Of a DNA stretch of 64,000 nt, positions 54,497-63,867 are shown piece by piece; position 1 is the first letter of the stretch; every line of letters begins with the position of its first letter. Where the stretch lies: contig NZ_RIBP01000004.1 of assembly GCF_007273535.1 (NCBI RefSeq), forward strand, positions 3,696,001 through 3,760,000, given 5' to 3'. This stretch comes from Niallia circulans. GTDB taxonomy: Bacteria; Bacillota; Bacilli; Bacillales; Cytobacillaceae. A program made the position numbers and the translations under genes. Below the pieces are notes generated by a model that made no database searches, was not told where the DNA came from, and saw nothing but the letters and a program-made list of their open reading frames with translations.

Positions 54497-57482
54497 ATTT
54501 ATATTTAGGAATTTCTAGTTTAAGTATATAAGAGTCTAATAGGCTGTATAGATTATAAATTTGCGTCACCTGTTTAGACGCCCAGCCGATATCTGTCGCA
54601 TATTGATGTGTTGCTTTACCAGTGCTTTCTGCTGCCCCTGGATTCCATCTCATCTTATAAAGTGTATCTTGCCCAGCATTTACGTAACCTTGTGCGATAA
54701 ACTTTGCACCGCCAATGATTGCAGCCTCTGGAGTAAACCAGCCTGCATTATAGGCGTATTGCGCGCCACTGGAAACAGCACTGCCATCATACGCCCCAAT
54801 TCCATACATATTATAGACTGTTTTGCCATTAACAGTAACACCTTTTGCTAACGTTGACGTACCATTGCCTGTTTCAAGTAATGCATGAGAAATTAAATAA
54901 ACCTCATTAATGCCATACGCATTTGCTGCCGTGATAAAGGATGAAGCTTTACCGGAAAGTATGCCTTTACCTGCTAATATGCGTTCATTCACTTCCGTAT
55001 CATTAATATCTGCTTTTGCTGACAGCTTCAAAAACTGCATAGACTGTACAGTTGTGTTTAAAAAATTATCTGGATTCAGATAATAAGTGGTGTCTTCCTT
55101 GCTTGCATTAACCCAAGATTGTGTGCTGTTTACTTTATACCAGTAGTAGCCGTCAGAACCCTTCACTTTTGAAGTTATCGTCAGAACCTGGCCGTTTTGA
55201 ACAGCATTAACAACACTGTATTCAGTTCCTGCACCGCCTCTTAATCTCCAGCCACTGCCTATTATCGTTCCTTTTGTTTGGTCGGAAGATTTAAATGCTA
55301 CTGCATCCTCCCTTATATAAACATCATATGCCTTGTCTGTTTGTGGGTTTGCACCCATTTGAATAGTAGCCATTTCATCTAGTGTCATATCGTAATTGAC
55401 ATACGTTTTAACTGTTTCACCTTTGCTGACACCTGGCGTTTCTGCTTGTTTAGTAGTCAAATAAGCACTGCTCACATAGCCTTCCTGCCCATTAGCAGAA
55501 ACCTTTGCCCAGCCATTTTCTTCTGAATAAACAGTTACCGCAGTTCCAGCTGCCAATTTTGCAACGATTCCAGCTGAAGAAGAAGCAGATTTGCGCATAT
55601 TCAAGCTTGAACCTTGATCTACATTAACATACTTCAAGATACCTTCCGTGCTGCCAGCGCTGTCTTCACCTGCATTCCCATTTTCATTAGAATCAGTATT
55701 TTTGCTGTCATCTAAGCTGCTTGAAGTTAAATAACTGCTGCTCACATAGCCTGTCTTACCGCTTGCCGTAATTTTTGCCCAACCATTGGATTCAGAAATG
55801 ACTGTAACTGCAGTACCTCTTTCAAGCTTTGTGACGACACTGCCGCTGGTGCTGGCACTTGCTCTCATATTCAATGTTGAGTTTTTGTCAACATTTACAT
55901 ATTTCGTTACAGTCGGTGTTTCTTTTACCGGGTCCTTCGGTGCATCAGTACTGCCGCTTTGTGTGTCTGGGGCAGTAGTGGTTAAATAGCTTGTGCTGAC
56001 ATAACCCGTTTTTCCGCTAACTGTTATTTTTGCCCAGCCTTTGGATTCTGAGGCTACTGTCACCTTTGTTCCTCTTGACAGCTTTGTGACGACACTGCCG
56101 CTGGTGCTGGCACTTGCTCTCATATTCAATGTCGAGCTTTTGTCAACATTTACATATTTCGTTACAGTTGTTATTTCTTTTACCGGGTCCTTCGGTGCAT
56201 CAGTACTGCCGCTTTGTGTGTCCGGGGCAGTACTGGTTAAATAGCTTGTGCTGACATAACCCGTTTTTCCGCTAACTGTTATTTTTGCCCAGCCTTTGGA
56301 TTCTGAGGCTACTGTTACCTTTGTTCCTCTTGACAGCTTTGTAACCACACTGCCGCTGGTGCTGGCACTTGCTCTCATGTTTAATGTCGAGCTTTTATCA
56401 ACATTTACATATTTCGTTACGGTTGTTGTTTCTTTTACCGGGTCCTTCGGTGCATCAGTACTGCCGCTTTGTGTGTCCGGGGCAGTACTGGTTAAATAGC
56501 TTGTGCTGACATAACCCGTTTTTCCGCTAACTGTTATTTTTGCCCAGCCTTTGGATTCTGAGGCTACTGTCACCTTTGTTCCTCTTGACAGCTTTGTAAC
56601 CACACTGCCGCTGGTGCTGGCACTTGCTCTCATGTTTAATGTCGAGCTTTTATCAACATTTACATATTTGGTTGTTGTTTTTGCCACAGTGCCTGAACTG
56701 CTATTCTTGTTTGTAGAAGTAGTAGTAGTTGATTTTGTTTTTGACAAGTATTTTGTCGCTACATAGCCTTCTTTTCCATATACCTTTACCTTCGTCCAGC
56801 CATTTGAATCACTGTATGCAGTTACCTCAACACCTTTTGCTAGCTTTACGATAACAGAGCCGCTGTTCGAGGGTTTATTACGCATATTAAGGCTTGAACC
56901 TTGATCAACATTGACATACATTGTCTCTGTTTTTGTTTCTTCCGTGCTTACCTTTGTAGCAGTGTCTGCCTTTGGGGTACTTTCCTTCACTGTTGACACA
57001 CTATCAGATAAATATTTAGAAGCAACATATCCTTGCTTTCCGTTTACCTTTATTTTAGACCAGCCATTTGAGTCAGATAACACCTCTACTTTTGTGTTGG
57101 CAGTTATCTTTGTCACAACTGTAGAAGATGTATTTGGAGATGTTCTTACATTTAGAGTTGAATTACTATCAATGGAAACATATTTAACGTATGTATTTGT
57201 TTTTTCTGTTAGATAGTCTGAGCTGACATAACCGGTTTTTCCATCGGCTGTTATCTTTGCCCAGCCGTTGCTTTCAGACAAGACAGTTACTTCTTTTCCC
57301 TTTTTTAAAGTCGTGACAATCGCAGCTTTTGAAGATGCGCTTTTTCTCACATTAAGAGAGGAGTTATTTTCAACATTGACATATTTCACAACAGCAGCAT
57401 TTGAAGCTGCCTGAGCTTCTTGAATAAGGACAGGTGCTGATAACGCTGCGAAAAATACTCCTGGAACAATGACTTTTTTCAT
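54495..57482 (-). CDS. Secreted multi-SH3b N-acetylglucosaminidase
   Basis: This 995-residue wall protein has a signal peptide (about 1-25). At least eight bacterial SH3 domains follow, each about 63 residues with YVNVD..STLNMR..AS.S.S and GYVS.SYL. Further back come a divergent SH3-like region (about 735-800) and a C-terminal glucosaminidase domain (about 805-985) with the catalytic Glu in SHALLETGNGTSTL and NMYGIGAYD. It resembles LytD/CwlG/LytG-type beta-N-acetylglucosaminidases with SH3 wall-binding repeats. Four SH3 units are near-identical 255-bp DNA repeats. AAGGAGG precedes the ATG. Confidence 0.9.
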   Translation of the reverse strand: MKKVIVPGVFFAALSAPVLIQEAQAASNAAVVKYVNVENNSSLNVRKSASSKAAIVTTLKKGKEVTVLSESNGWAKITADGKTGYVSSDYLTEKTNTYVKYVSIDSNSTLNVRTSPNTSSTVVTKITANTKVEVLSDSNGWSKIKVNGKQGYVASKYLSDSVSTVKESTPKADTATKVSTEETKTETMYVNVDQGSSLNMRNKPSNSGSVIVKLAKGVEVTAYSDSNGWTKVKVYGKEGYVATKYLSKTKSTTTTSTNKNSSSGTVAKTTTKYVNVDKSSTLNMRASASTSGSVVTKLSRGTKVTVASESKGWAKITVSGKTGYVSTSYLTSTAPDTQSGSTDAPKDPVKETTTVTKYVNVDKSSTLNMRASASTSGSVVTKLSRGTKVTVASESKGWAKITVSGKTGYVSTSYLTSTAPDTQSGSTDAPKDPVKEITTVTKYVNVDKSSTLNMRASASTSGSVVTKLSRGTKVTVASESKGWAKITVSGKTGYVSTSYLTTTAPDTQSGSTDAPKDPVKETPTVTKYVNVDKNSTLNMRASASTSGSVVTKLERGTAVTVISESNGWAKITASGKTGYVSSSYLTSSSLDDSKNTDSNENGNAGEDSAGSTEGILKYVNVDQGSSLNMRKSASSSAGIVAKLAAGTAVTVYSEENGWAKVSANGQEGYVSSAYLTTKQAETPGVSKGETVKTYVNYDMTLDEMATIQMGANPQTDKAYDVYIREDAVAFKSSDQTKGTIIGSGWRLRGGAGTEYSVVNAVQNGQVLTITSKVKGSDGYYWYKVNSTQSWVNASKEDTTYYLNPDNFLNTTVQSMQFLKLSAKADINDTEVNERILAGKGILSGKASSFITAANAYGINEVYLISHALLETGNGTSTLAKGVTVNGKTVYNMYGIGAYDGSAVSSGAQYAYNAGWFTPEAAIIGGAKFIAQGYVNAGQDTLYKMRWNPGAAESTGKATHQYATDIGWASKQVTQIYNLYSLLDSYILKLEIPKYK
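55720..56740. repeat. 255-bp tandem repeats within the SH3b gene
   Basis: Four consecutive units of 255 bp (85 codons: one SH3b domain plus linker TAPDTQSGSTDAPKDPVKE) are near-identical at the DNA level, with anchors recurring at 55786, 56041, 56296 and 56551. The first differs most. Such identity implies recent amplification or gene conversion. Confidence 0.9.
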
Positions 57483-57762
57483 CCATATGACCTCCTTTTT
57501 ACTAGAATCATATCGAAAATATAATTCTATATACCTATTAAATGTTATAGTATGTAATTAGTTCTCATTTTCTCACTGTATAGTACCTATATTATGCGTT
57601 ATACAACTATTCGTATATAATACTATAGTCACGTTTTATAATAATATATTAATGCTTTATAGACTAGACAATCAAGAGTATATTCCGTCGACCGAGATAA
57701 CATAAACTGTTATTCGACTATAATGATAAGCGAATAATCCGTTATAAAAATAAAAAACACAA
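57483..57762. other. Upstream region of the glucosaminidase gene
   Basis: AT-rich; no gene is supported. TATAAT-like elements are frequent, so I make no promoter call. Confidence 0.3.
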
Positions 57763-57794
57763 AAAAACAGGGTATAAATACTTACCCTGTTTTT
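57763..57794 (-). terminator. Terminator of yitT-like gene
   Basis: AAAAACAGGGTA / TACCCTGTTTTT stem; minus-strand tail T-rich. Confidence 0.8.
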
Positions 57795-57800
57795 CTTGGT

Positions 57801-58688
57801 TTAAACTACATTATTAAAATTACTACCCACCACTTCATTCATATTATGTACGGTGATGAATGCATTTTTATCAATTTTATAGATAAACTTTTTTAATTTT
57901 ATATAATCTTGTCTTTTTAAGACAATCGTTATAACTTCTTTTTCATCATTAGAAAATGCACCTATCGCAGAATGCAGTGTTGCACTTTTATGGAGGTGTT
58001 CAATAATATAATGCTTAATGTGTTCGCATTTCTCACTTATTATGACAACCTCTTTTGTCATTTGCAGTTGATCGCGGAAGTAATCCACGACGACTCCTCT
58101 AAGAAAAACACCAAAGCATGCATACAGGCCCTTTTCTATACCGAAAGCAAATATGGCAGCAAGAGATATGAGACAATCTGCCATCAATACTGCCTTTCCT
58201 ATTTCGATCGCAAAATACTTATTAATAATCATTGCAATCAAATCCATACCACCAGTTGAAGCATTTTGCTTCAAAACAAGCACGAGTCCTAATCCTGCAA
58301 TTAACGTACCAACTACTAGCTGGATAAAGAGGTCATGACTTAAAGGAACATCAACAGGAGCAATCTTCCCGAGCATCCACACAAAAAACGTCAGTAAAAA
58401 GCTGGCATAAATTGTTTTAAGACCAAACTGAAATCCTAAAAAGGCAAATCCTAAGAGGAAAAATACGATATTAAGCAAACCCATAAGCCCACCTAAAGGG
58501 ATTGTTGGAAAAAAGGATTGCAGAACAATGCTGAGTCCACCAAGTCCTCCAGAAGCAAATTCGTTTGGCGCCATAAAGTAATGAATATTAACGGCCATCA
58601 GCAATACTCCGATATGAAGCCAAATATAGCTTAACGTCTTTTCAACGCTGATTGTTTTTATTTTTCCCAGTCCACTGAAAGATCCCAT
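57801..58688 (-). CDS. YitT-family membrane protein (DUF161 + DUF2179)
   Basis: This 295-residue protein has five to six membrane segments (about 20-180) with the YitT pattern [19 protein letters not shown] and [19 protein letters not shown] cytosolic C-terminal DUF2179 domain (about 210-290) reads [15 protein letters not shown].., then [15 protein letters not shown]. Function is unknown. Its start (58688 chosen, after GGAGAAG) lies inside the 3' end of ansA, a 31-base overlap, so it is probably co-transcribed. An alternative start at 58709 exists. Confidence 0.85.
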   Translation of the reverse strand: MGSFSGLGKIKTISVEKTLSYIWLHIGVLLMAVNIHYFMAPNEFASGGLGGLSIVLQSFFPTIPLGGLMGLLNIVFFLLGFAFLGFQFGLKTIYASFLLTFFVWMLGKIAPVDVPLSHDLFIQLVVGTLIAGLGLVLVLKQNASTGGMDLIAMIINKYFAIEIGKAVLMADCLISLAAIFAFGIEKGLYACFGVFLRGVVVDYFRDQLQMTKEVVIISEKCEHIKHYIIEHLHKSATLHSAIGAFSNDEKEVITIVLKRQDYIKLKKFIYKIDKNAFITVHNMNEVVGSNFNNVV

Positions 58689-59656
58689 GCGATTGGCTTC
58701 TCCATCCATTGTTTTGCTGCTTCCACATTATCTGCTTTACCTAATACCCACATCAACTTTGCTATGATTGCTTCTGTGTTCATATCTGCCGATAAGATAA
58801 CATTATATTGCGCAACTTTTCTTCCTACTTCGTATAAATACAGGTCTTGGCCTTCTTCCAAACACTGGGTTGAGATAACGACCGCAACACCTGCTTCTAC
58901 CATTTCCGCTAATTTCGGAAGCAGGTTTCTATCTTCAAATGGCAAGCCGCCATTACCGAAGCTTTCAATTACAATACCTTTATAATTATTCTTTAAATAG
59001 TCAAAGATCTCAGGCTTTGTACCGGGATGCAATTTCAGCAGAAACACATCAGAACATAAGCTAGTATCCTTTTTGAAAGCCTCTGAAGATTTTTTAGGTT
59101 TCCAGTAATACTGGATTTTTTTATTTTGCATAGACGCTACATATGGGTGATTAATACTCTCAAATGCATCATAGCTTTTTGTCCTCATTTTCACTGCTCG
59201 TGTACCAATGATAACCCTGCCATCAAACACAACAAAAACCCCGCCTATATCTTCTGTAGCAAAATGAATGCTGTCTGCAACATTTTTCTTTGCGTCAGTT
59301 TGCTTAAAGCTGATTGGAACTTGAGATCCAGTTATTACAACAGGCTTTTCAAGTCCTTGAAGCATGTATGATAATGCAGCAGAAGTATACCCCATCGTAT
59401 CCGTTCCATGTGTAATTACAAATCCATCATATAAGTCATAATTGTTGCTGATGGCTTCTGCAATCACTTTCCAATGCTCTGGCTGCATATTCGTACTGTC
59501 TCTGTTCATTAGAATTTCACATGTTACATCAACTGATTGGGAATCTCCCTCAAAATGCACTAATAACTCCTCTGCAGTCATTCCAGGAACTAACCCTTCA
59601 TTTCCCTCTATAGAAGCAATGGTACCGCCTGTGGCTAGCAGCAATATTTTTTTCAT
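58658..59656 (-). CDS. ansA: L-asparaginase AnsA
   Basis: This 332-residue type-I-like asparaginase has catalytic TGGTIAS (Thr12), the second site [17 protein letters not shown] and a conserved GSQVPISF. No signal peptide is present, so it is cytosolic. It hydrolyses asparagine to aspartate and ammonia. It is divergent from an AnsR-type repressor, as in the Bacillus ans locus, but ansB (aspartase) does not follow; a yitT-type gene does. AGGAGGAGC lies before the ATG. Confidence 0.93.
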   Translation of the reverse strand: MKKILLLATGGTIASIEGNEGLVPGMTAEELLVHFEGDSQSVDVTCEILMNRDSTNMQPEHWKVIAEAISNNYDLYDGFVITHGTDTMGYTSAALSYMLQGLEKPVVITGSQVPISFKQTDAKKNVADSIHFATEDIGGVFVVFDGRVIIGTRAVKMRTKSYDAFESINHPYVASMQNKKIQYYWKPKKSSEAFKKDTSLCSDVFLLKLHPGTKPEIFDYLKNNYKGIVIESFGNGGLPFEDRNLLPKLAEMVEAGVAVVISTQCLEEGQDLYLYEVGRKVAQYNVILSADMNTEAIIAKLMWVLGKADNVEAAKQWMEKPIAWDLSVDWEK

Positions 59657-59694
59657 GATAGCTCCTCCTAGTTACAAATCCTTTTTTACGTATG

Positions 59695-59772
59695 CGATAC
59701 GCGTATTCATTTATTTGTATTATAGTACCACCATTACCAATAAAGCAATATTTGTATTCAATTCGCGTATTT
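59695..59772. promoter_or_regulatory. Candidate AnsR operators and ansA promoter
   Basis: ATACGCGTATTC (about 59697-59708) and ATTCGCGTATTT (59761-59772) share the core CGCGTATT and flank an ansA promoter on the minus strand (-35 TTGCTT at 59743-59748, 18-base spacer, -10 TATAAT at 59719-59724). The first copy sits just downstream of the -10, where a repressor would block transcription. Confidence 0.55.
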
Positions 59773-59836
59773 TTTCTTTTAAAACGAATTTAGACATGCT
59801 ATACTTCCAAATATAGAGTAAAAGGGGGAACATTCG

Positions 59837-60163
59837 TTGCTGCAAATATTAAGCGAGCTTAGAAAAAACAAAAATTGGTCTCAAGCTGAAACAGCGGAGC
59901 TTTTAGGGATAGCCAAAAGTACATACGCTGGTTATGAATCAGGATATCGTGAACCTTCTTTAAGAGCCCTCATCCAAATAGCTGATTTATTTGACGTCTC
60001 TATTGATGTAATTCTTGCTCGCAAAAATCAGACTACTATATTAGAGCTGGCTACCATTTCTAAAATGGATAATATCGTTCTGACTGTTGATGGCAAGCCA
60101 CTGACAGAGGAAGAGATCACAAACCTCATAGCATTTACTACAGTTAGGCGAAAGCTTGGCTAG
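59837..60163 (+). CDS. ansR: XRE-family repressor AnsR-like
   Basis: This 108-residue protein has an N-terminal HTH_3 domain (about 5-60) reading LRKNKNWSQAETAELLGIAKSTYAGYESGYREPSL. A short C-terminal tail follows. It starts with TTG after AAAGGGGGAA. Location divergent from ansA and size match B. subtilis AnsR, which represses asparagine utilisation. The Asn-sensing is family knowledge. Confidence 0.85.
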   Translation: MLQILSELRKNKNWSQAETAELLGIAKSTYAGYESGYREPSLRALIQIADLFDVSIDVILARKNQTTILELATISKMDNIVLTVDGKPLTEEEITNLIAFTTVRRKLG

Positions 60164-60173
60164 AACGATGCAT

Positions 60174-60207
60174 AAAAAAAACCTGATTTATAAAATCAAG
60201 TTTTTTT
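60174..60207. terminator. Bidirectional terminator
   Basis: AAAACCTGATTT / AAATCAAGTTTT stem with T- and A-tracts between ansR and the nitroreductase gene. Confidence 0.7.
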
Positions 60208-60220
60208 CCTGCTTCGTATA

Positions 60221-60706
60221 TTAATTTAAATGCTTAACTTTTAATTCAATTGATTGCCTTTCCTTTGCATCCTTTGTTTCATCAGGATACCCAACTGCAA
60301 TCACACCAACTACATCATAGTCGTCTGAAACACCTAAAATGTTTCTTCCATTTTCAGAAGCGCCAACAGAACTCCAGAATGTTCCTAAGCCTTTTTCACA
60401 TGATAGTAAAAGGAAATTTTGGATGAAACAAGAAACAGCAGCTGCGTTTTCTTCCCTTTCTAAGGTGTTTCTTCCTTTATGTGAAAGAACAGCAAATAAG
60501 ATTGGTGCATCTCCGAAATTAATTTTATGATTAAACTTCGCTCTTGTTTCTTCCCCAATAAACAGAATTTCCCAAGGCTCTGTCATCTTATGGTTCGGAG
60601 CAAATGCGGATACTTGGAGAAGTTCTTTAATTGTATCTGTACTAACAGCTGTCGTTTTAAACTTTTTAATCGTTCTTCTACCTTTAATTATTGTTTCCAA
60701 GCTCAT
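60221..60706 (-). CDS. Nitroreductase family protein (YdjA/small type)
   Basis: With the start at 60706 (AAGGGGATAGATAGA upstream), this is a 161-residue flavin-dependent nitroreductase. It has RRTIKKFK at the FMN phosphate-binding start, SAFAPNHKMTEPWEILFI, and GLGTFWSSVGA. The compact size is typical of YdjA/YfkO-short proteins. It reduces nitro compounds or quinones with NAD(P)H. A longer frame to 60805 lacks support. Confidence 0.87.
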   Translation of the reverse strand: MSLETIIKGRRTIKKFKTTAVSTDTIKELLQVSAFAPNHKMTEPWEILFIGEETRAKFNHKINFGDAPILFAVLSHKGRNTLEREENAAAVSCFIQNFLLLSCEKGLGTFWSSVGASENGRNILGVSDDYDVVGVIAVGYPDETKDAKERQSIELKVKHLN

Positions 60707-60891
60707 TCTATCTATCCCCTTTTCACATTTTTTCTCTTTCATTATACATGAAAACAGCATTTTTTTCCTATCGACAAATTTCCCAGGAAATCTATGAACC
60801 AACAAATTATCGCAAAATTCGTTTCATTCGTTTTAGATTCTCTCATTAAGGGAACTAGAATTGTAATTTACAATAGAAAAGGAGAATGAAC

Positions 60892-61665
60892 ATGGATAAA
60901 AAAGTTGCAGTCATAACTGGTTCTGGACAGGGTATCGGGAAAGCCATCGCAGAAAGGCTTGGCAAAGATGGATTTACCATTGTTATTAGTGATGTTAATG
61001 AAGAAAGTGCAAACAGAACAAGCATTGAATTAATGGATAAAGGCATTGAAAGTATGGCCGTCCAGGCAAATGTCAGCTCCAAGAAAGAGATAGAAAATCT
61101 CGTCGAACAAACTGTGCAGCAGTATGGACAGCTTGATGTTTTCATTAATAATGCTGGAATTGATCAAGTTGATTCAATCTTAAATATTTCAGAAGAAGAT
61201 GTCCAAAAAATCTTTGAAGTGAATGTATTTGGAACATTATACGGCATCCAAGCCGCTGCTGAACAAATGAAAAAACAAGGTACAGGCGGAAAAATCATAA
61301 ATGCCTGCAGCATCGCTGGCCATCGGGCTTATTCCTTGTTAGGTGCTTATTCTGCGACAAAGTTTGCTGTTAAAGCATGGACACAGGCCGCTGCTGAGGA
61401 GCTTGCTTCAGCCAAAATAACCGTTAATTCTTATTGTCCAGGTATTGTTGGCACAAGTATGTGGGACAGAATCGATGCAGGCATGGTCGAATATATGAAT
61501 CTCGAAAAAGGACAGGCATTTGAACAATTCTCTAAAAGCATTGCATTAGGACGCACCCAAGAACCAGAGGATGTTGCTAATTTCGTTTCCTTCCTTGCTT
61601 CAAAGGATTCAGATTATATGACAGGGCAATCGGTTCTTATTGACGGCGGTATACTTTACGGTTAA
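60892..61665 (+). CDS. budC: Short-chain dehydrogenase, diacetyl/acetoin reductase (BudC-like)
   Basis: This 257-residue SDR has TGSGQGIG (9-16), NNAG (87-90) and the catalytic Ser140, Tyr153, Lys157 (YSATK). [29 protein letters not shown] and [16 protein letters not shown] are close to (S)-acetoin-forming diacetyl reductases / meso-butanediol dehydrogenases. The start at 60892 has AAAGGAG seven bases upstream; an in-frame ATG at 60886 is too close to it. It interconverts diacetyl, acetoin and 2,3-butanediol with NADH. Confidence 0.88.
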   Translation: MDKKVAVITGSGQGIGKAIAERLGKDGFTIVISDVNEESANRTSIELMDKGIESMAVQANVSSKKEIENLVEQTVQQYGQLDVFINNAGIDQVDSILNISEEDVQKIFEVNVFGTLYGIQAAAEQMKKQGTGGKIINACSIAGHRAYSLLGAYSATKFAVKAWTQAAAEELASAKITVNSYCPGIVGTSMWDRIDAGMVEYMNLEKGQAFEQFSKSIALGRTQEPEDVANFVSFLASKDSDYMTGQSVLIDGGILYG

Positions 61666-61668
61666 AAA

Positions 61669-61706
61669 AGAAAGAAGGCTTCCTTGACGGAAGCCTTCTT
61701 TCTTAA
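61669..61706. terminator. Bidirectional terminator
   Basis: AAAGAAGGCTTCC / GGAAGCCTTCTTT stem with five-base loop between budC and kimA. Confidence 0.9.
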
Positions 61707-61727
61707 GTTGTTCATTCTAACTGGCTA

Positions 61728-63554
61728 TTACTTTTCAAAACGGAAAGGTACTGTTGTAACAATCACGTTTCTTCTATAAAGCAGATGTGCTTTCAGCAGC
61801 AAGCTTGATTGATTGTGCAGGATATTATGCCAGCTTTTCTTCGTGATGAATTGGGGAATAATAACGGTCACACTGTTATGGTTTTCCGCTCCCTTTTCTT
61901 CAATCACGTCTATGAATCTTCTTAACGGTCTAACTAAACTGCGATACTGTGAATGAATGGTTACTAGACGAATATCTGGTCGATATGCTTGCCATTTTTC
62001 CTCCATCCGCTTTTCACTTTCTCTGTCAAAAGCAACGTAAACAGCGATAATCGTTTGCCCGATACTTTCAGCATAGGCCAAGGAATTATCCACAACTTTC
62101 GTAATTCCTGCCACAGGTAGAATAACGATATTACCCTCCGGTTTTTCTGCCTTATGATTTTCATCCATACGCAGCTGTTTGGCAACATCCTCGTAATGTC
62201 CTTTAATACGATGGAAGATAAACACAATAATTGGCAGGAAGATTAACACAGACCAAACTTGCGAAAACTTAGTTGTAAATAAGATAAGCAGTACAGTCAA
62301 TGTGATGATCGCTCCGGCAAGATTGATGCTCATTTTCCATTTCCAGTTTTTCGGTCTTTCCGTAAACCATTTTTTAATCATTCCACTTTGCGATAAAGTA
62401 AATGGAATGAATACACCAACTGCATATAGCGGAATCAGCATTTCCGTATTTCCCTTAAACAGGAAGATTAACAGGATTGATGCTGCACCGAGTGTAACAA
62501 TACCATTTGAGTAGCCCAATCTATCACCGCGAATGGTGAATATTCTTGGCATATACTTATCAACGGCAAGGTTAACAGCCAATAACGGAAACGCAGCAAA
62601 ACCAGTGTTTGCAGCTAATATCAAAATAAGCGCTGTTGTTACTTGGATAAAATAATATACTCCAGTTCGTCCGAAAACTTCTGAAGCAATTTGAGATACG
62701 ACTGTTTCATCTGCTTTAGGAGATATTCCATACCAATAAGCCAATAAGGTAATCCCCGTGAACAGCACACCAAGAATAAGCCCCATCATCGTTAATGTTC
62801 GGACAGCATTTTTTGCTGATGGCTCTTTAAAGTTCGGAACAGCATTGGAGATAGCCTCAACCCCTGTTAGCGCAGAGCACCCAGATGAAAATGCCTTTAA
62901 TAACAAAAAGATGCTAAGTCCCGGGACAGCAGTCCCTATCGGCGTATGTTCAACGCTTCCGACATCTCCTGTGGCAATCTTCCACAGCCCAGTGCCTATA
63001 AGCACTGCCAACGCTATAACAAATAGGTACACCGGATAAGCAAGAATAGAGGCAGATTCAGTAACACCTCTTAAATTCAATATTGTAATTAAAACAACAA
63101 ACAAACAAGCAATGATTACATTATGTTCATGCAAAACAGGAAAGGCCGATGTTATAGCATCCGTTCCTGCTGAAACACTTACTGCTACAGTCAAAATATA
63201 ATCGACAAGCAAGGACCCCCCTGCAATCAAACCGGCATTTTCTCCCAGGTTTTTCTTTGAAACAATATATGCCCCGCCACCACGCGGATACGCATAAATG
63301 ATTTGTCTATACGACAGGATTAGTGCAACAAGGAGCACAAGTACGCCAATTGCAATCGGAATAGAATACCAGTATGCAAGAATACCAATACCTGCTAATA
63401 CGAGCAAAATTTGTTCTGTTCCGTATGCAACAGATGAAAGTGCATCAGAAGAAAGAATCGCCAATGCTTTAAGCTTGTTTAATTTTTGATCCCCAAGTGC
63501 ACTTGTTTTTAGTGGCTTCCCAATTAAAATTCGTTTTAAAATTGAACCGCTCAT
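61728..63554 (-). CDS. kimA: High-affinity K+ importer KimA (YdaO), APC superfamily
   Basis: This 608-residue protein has twelve membrane segments (about 30-455) with LSSDALSSVAYGTEQILLVL and GGGAYIVSKKNLGENAG. A cytosolic C-terminal domain (about 470-608) follows. The length matches B. subtilis KimA (607), a K+/H+ symporter inhibited by c-di-AMP. The start at 63554 follows GGAGGATGAC. The leader contains a ydaO-type c-di-AMP riboswitch, which secures the identification. It is monocistronic. Confidence 0.94.
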   Translation of the reverse strand: MSGSILKRILIGKPLKTSALGDQKLNKLKALAILSSDALSSVAYGTEQILLVLAGIGILAYWYSIPIAIGVLVLLVALILSYRQIIYAYPRGGGAYIVSKKNLGENAGLIAGGSLLVDYILTVAVSVSAGTDAITSAFPVLHEHNVIIACLFVVLITILNLRGVTESASILAYPVYLFVIALAVLIGTGLWKIATGDVGSVEHTPIGTAVPGLSIFLLLKAFSSGCSALTGVEAISNAVPNFKEPSAKNAVRTLTMMGLILGVLFTGITLLAYWYGISPKADETVVSQIASEVFGRTGVYYFIQVTTALILILAANTGFAAFPLLAVNLAVDKYMPRIFTIRGDRLGYSNGIVTLGAASILLIFLFKGNTEMLIPLYAVGVFIPFTLSQSGMIKKWFTERPKNWKWKMSINLAGAIITLTVLLILFTTKFSQVWSVLIFLPIIVFIFHRIKGHYEDVAKQLRMDENHKAEKPEGNIVILPVAGITKVVDNSLAYAESIGQTIIAVYVAFDRESEKRMEEKWQAYRPDIRLVTIHSQYRSLVRPLRRFIDVIEEKGAENHNSVTVIIPQFITKKSWHNILHNQSSLLLKAHLLYRRNVIVTTVPFRFEK

Positions 63555-63625
63555 GTCATCCTCCAGCTTTCCGCTAAAATGTCTTTCCAAGTTAGGTGAT
63601 TATCCAATTTTTGCACACAAAAAAA

Positions 63626-63644
63626 CCACGAGGATACCCCGTGG
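63626..63644 (-). terminator. c-di-AMP riboswitch terminator
   Basis: CCACG-GG-ATA-CC-CGTGG type stem followed by seven T residues on the minus strand, between the aptamer and kimA. Confidence 0.85.
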
Positions 63645-63679
63645 CCGATTGTTAAAAATCGAACATCAGATTATTCCTC

Positions 63680-63822
63680 TCTCTAAACGCTTACGGAGTT
63701 AGCTGTCGGGTTGGGACATCTGAGAGTTGCCCCTCCTGCAATAGGATTCACCCCAAGTGCCTAGCATATGGCACAAAAAATTGGGTCCCCCGCTCCAAAA
63801 ATGGATTAAGCGATTTACGAAA
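63680..63822 (-). ncRNA. ydaO-yuaA (c-di-AMP) riboswitch
   Basis: Minus-strand blocks CGCTTAATCC, GAGCGGGGGACCCA, TTGGGGTGAATCC, GCAGGAGGGGCAACTCTC, ACCCGACAGCTAACTCCGTA-AGCG are those of the ydaO class. It binds c-di-AMP and turns expression off through the terminator, so K+ import is shut down when c-di-AMP is high. Confidence 0.95.
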
Positions 63823-63838
63823 TATTATTTACTTGAAG

Positions 63839-63867
63839 ATATTACTCCCATTCAGATAAAAAGTAAA
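63839..63867 (-). promoter_or_regulatory. Candidate kimA promoter
   Basis: Minus strand -35 TTTACT, 17-base spacer, -10 TAATAT, placing transcription start close to the aptamer 5' end. Confidence 0.5.

Noticed and set aside
55720..56740. CRISPR-like or mobile repeats
   Set aside because: The 255-bp repeats are in-frame SH3 coding units, not short repeats with unique spacers; no transposase or flanking target duplication is seen.
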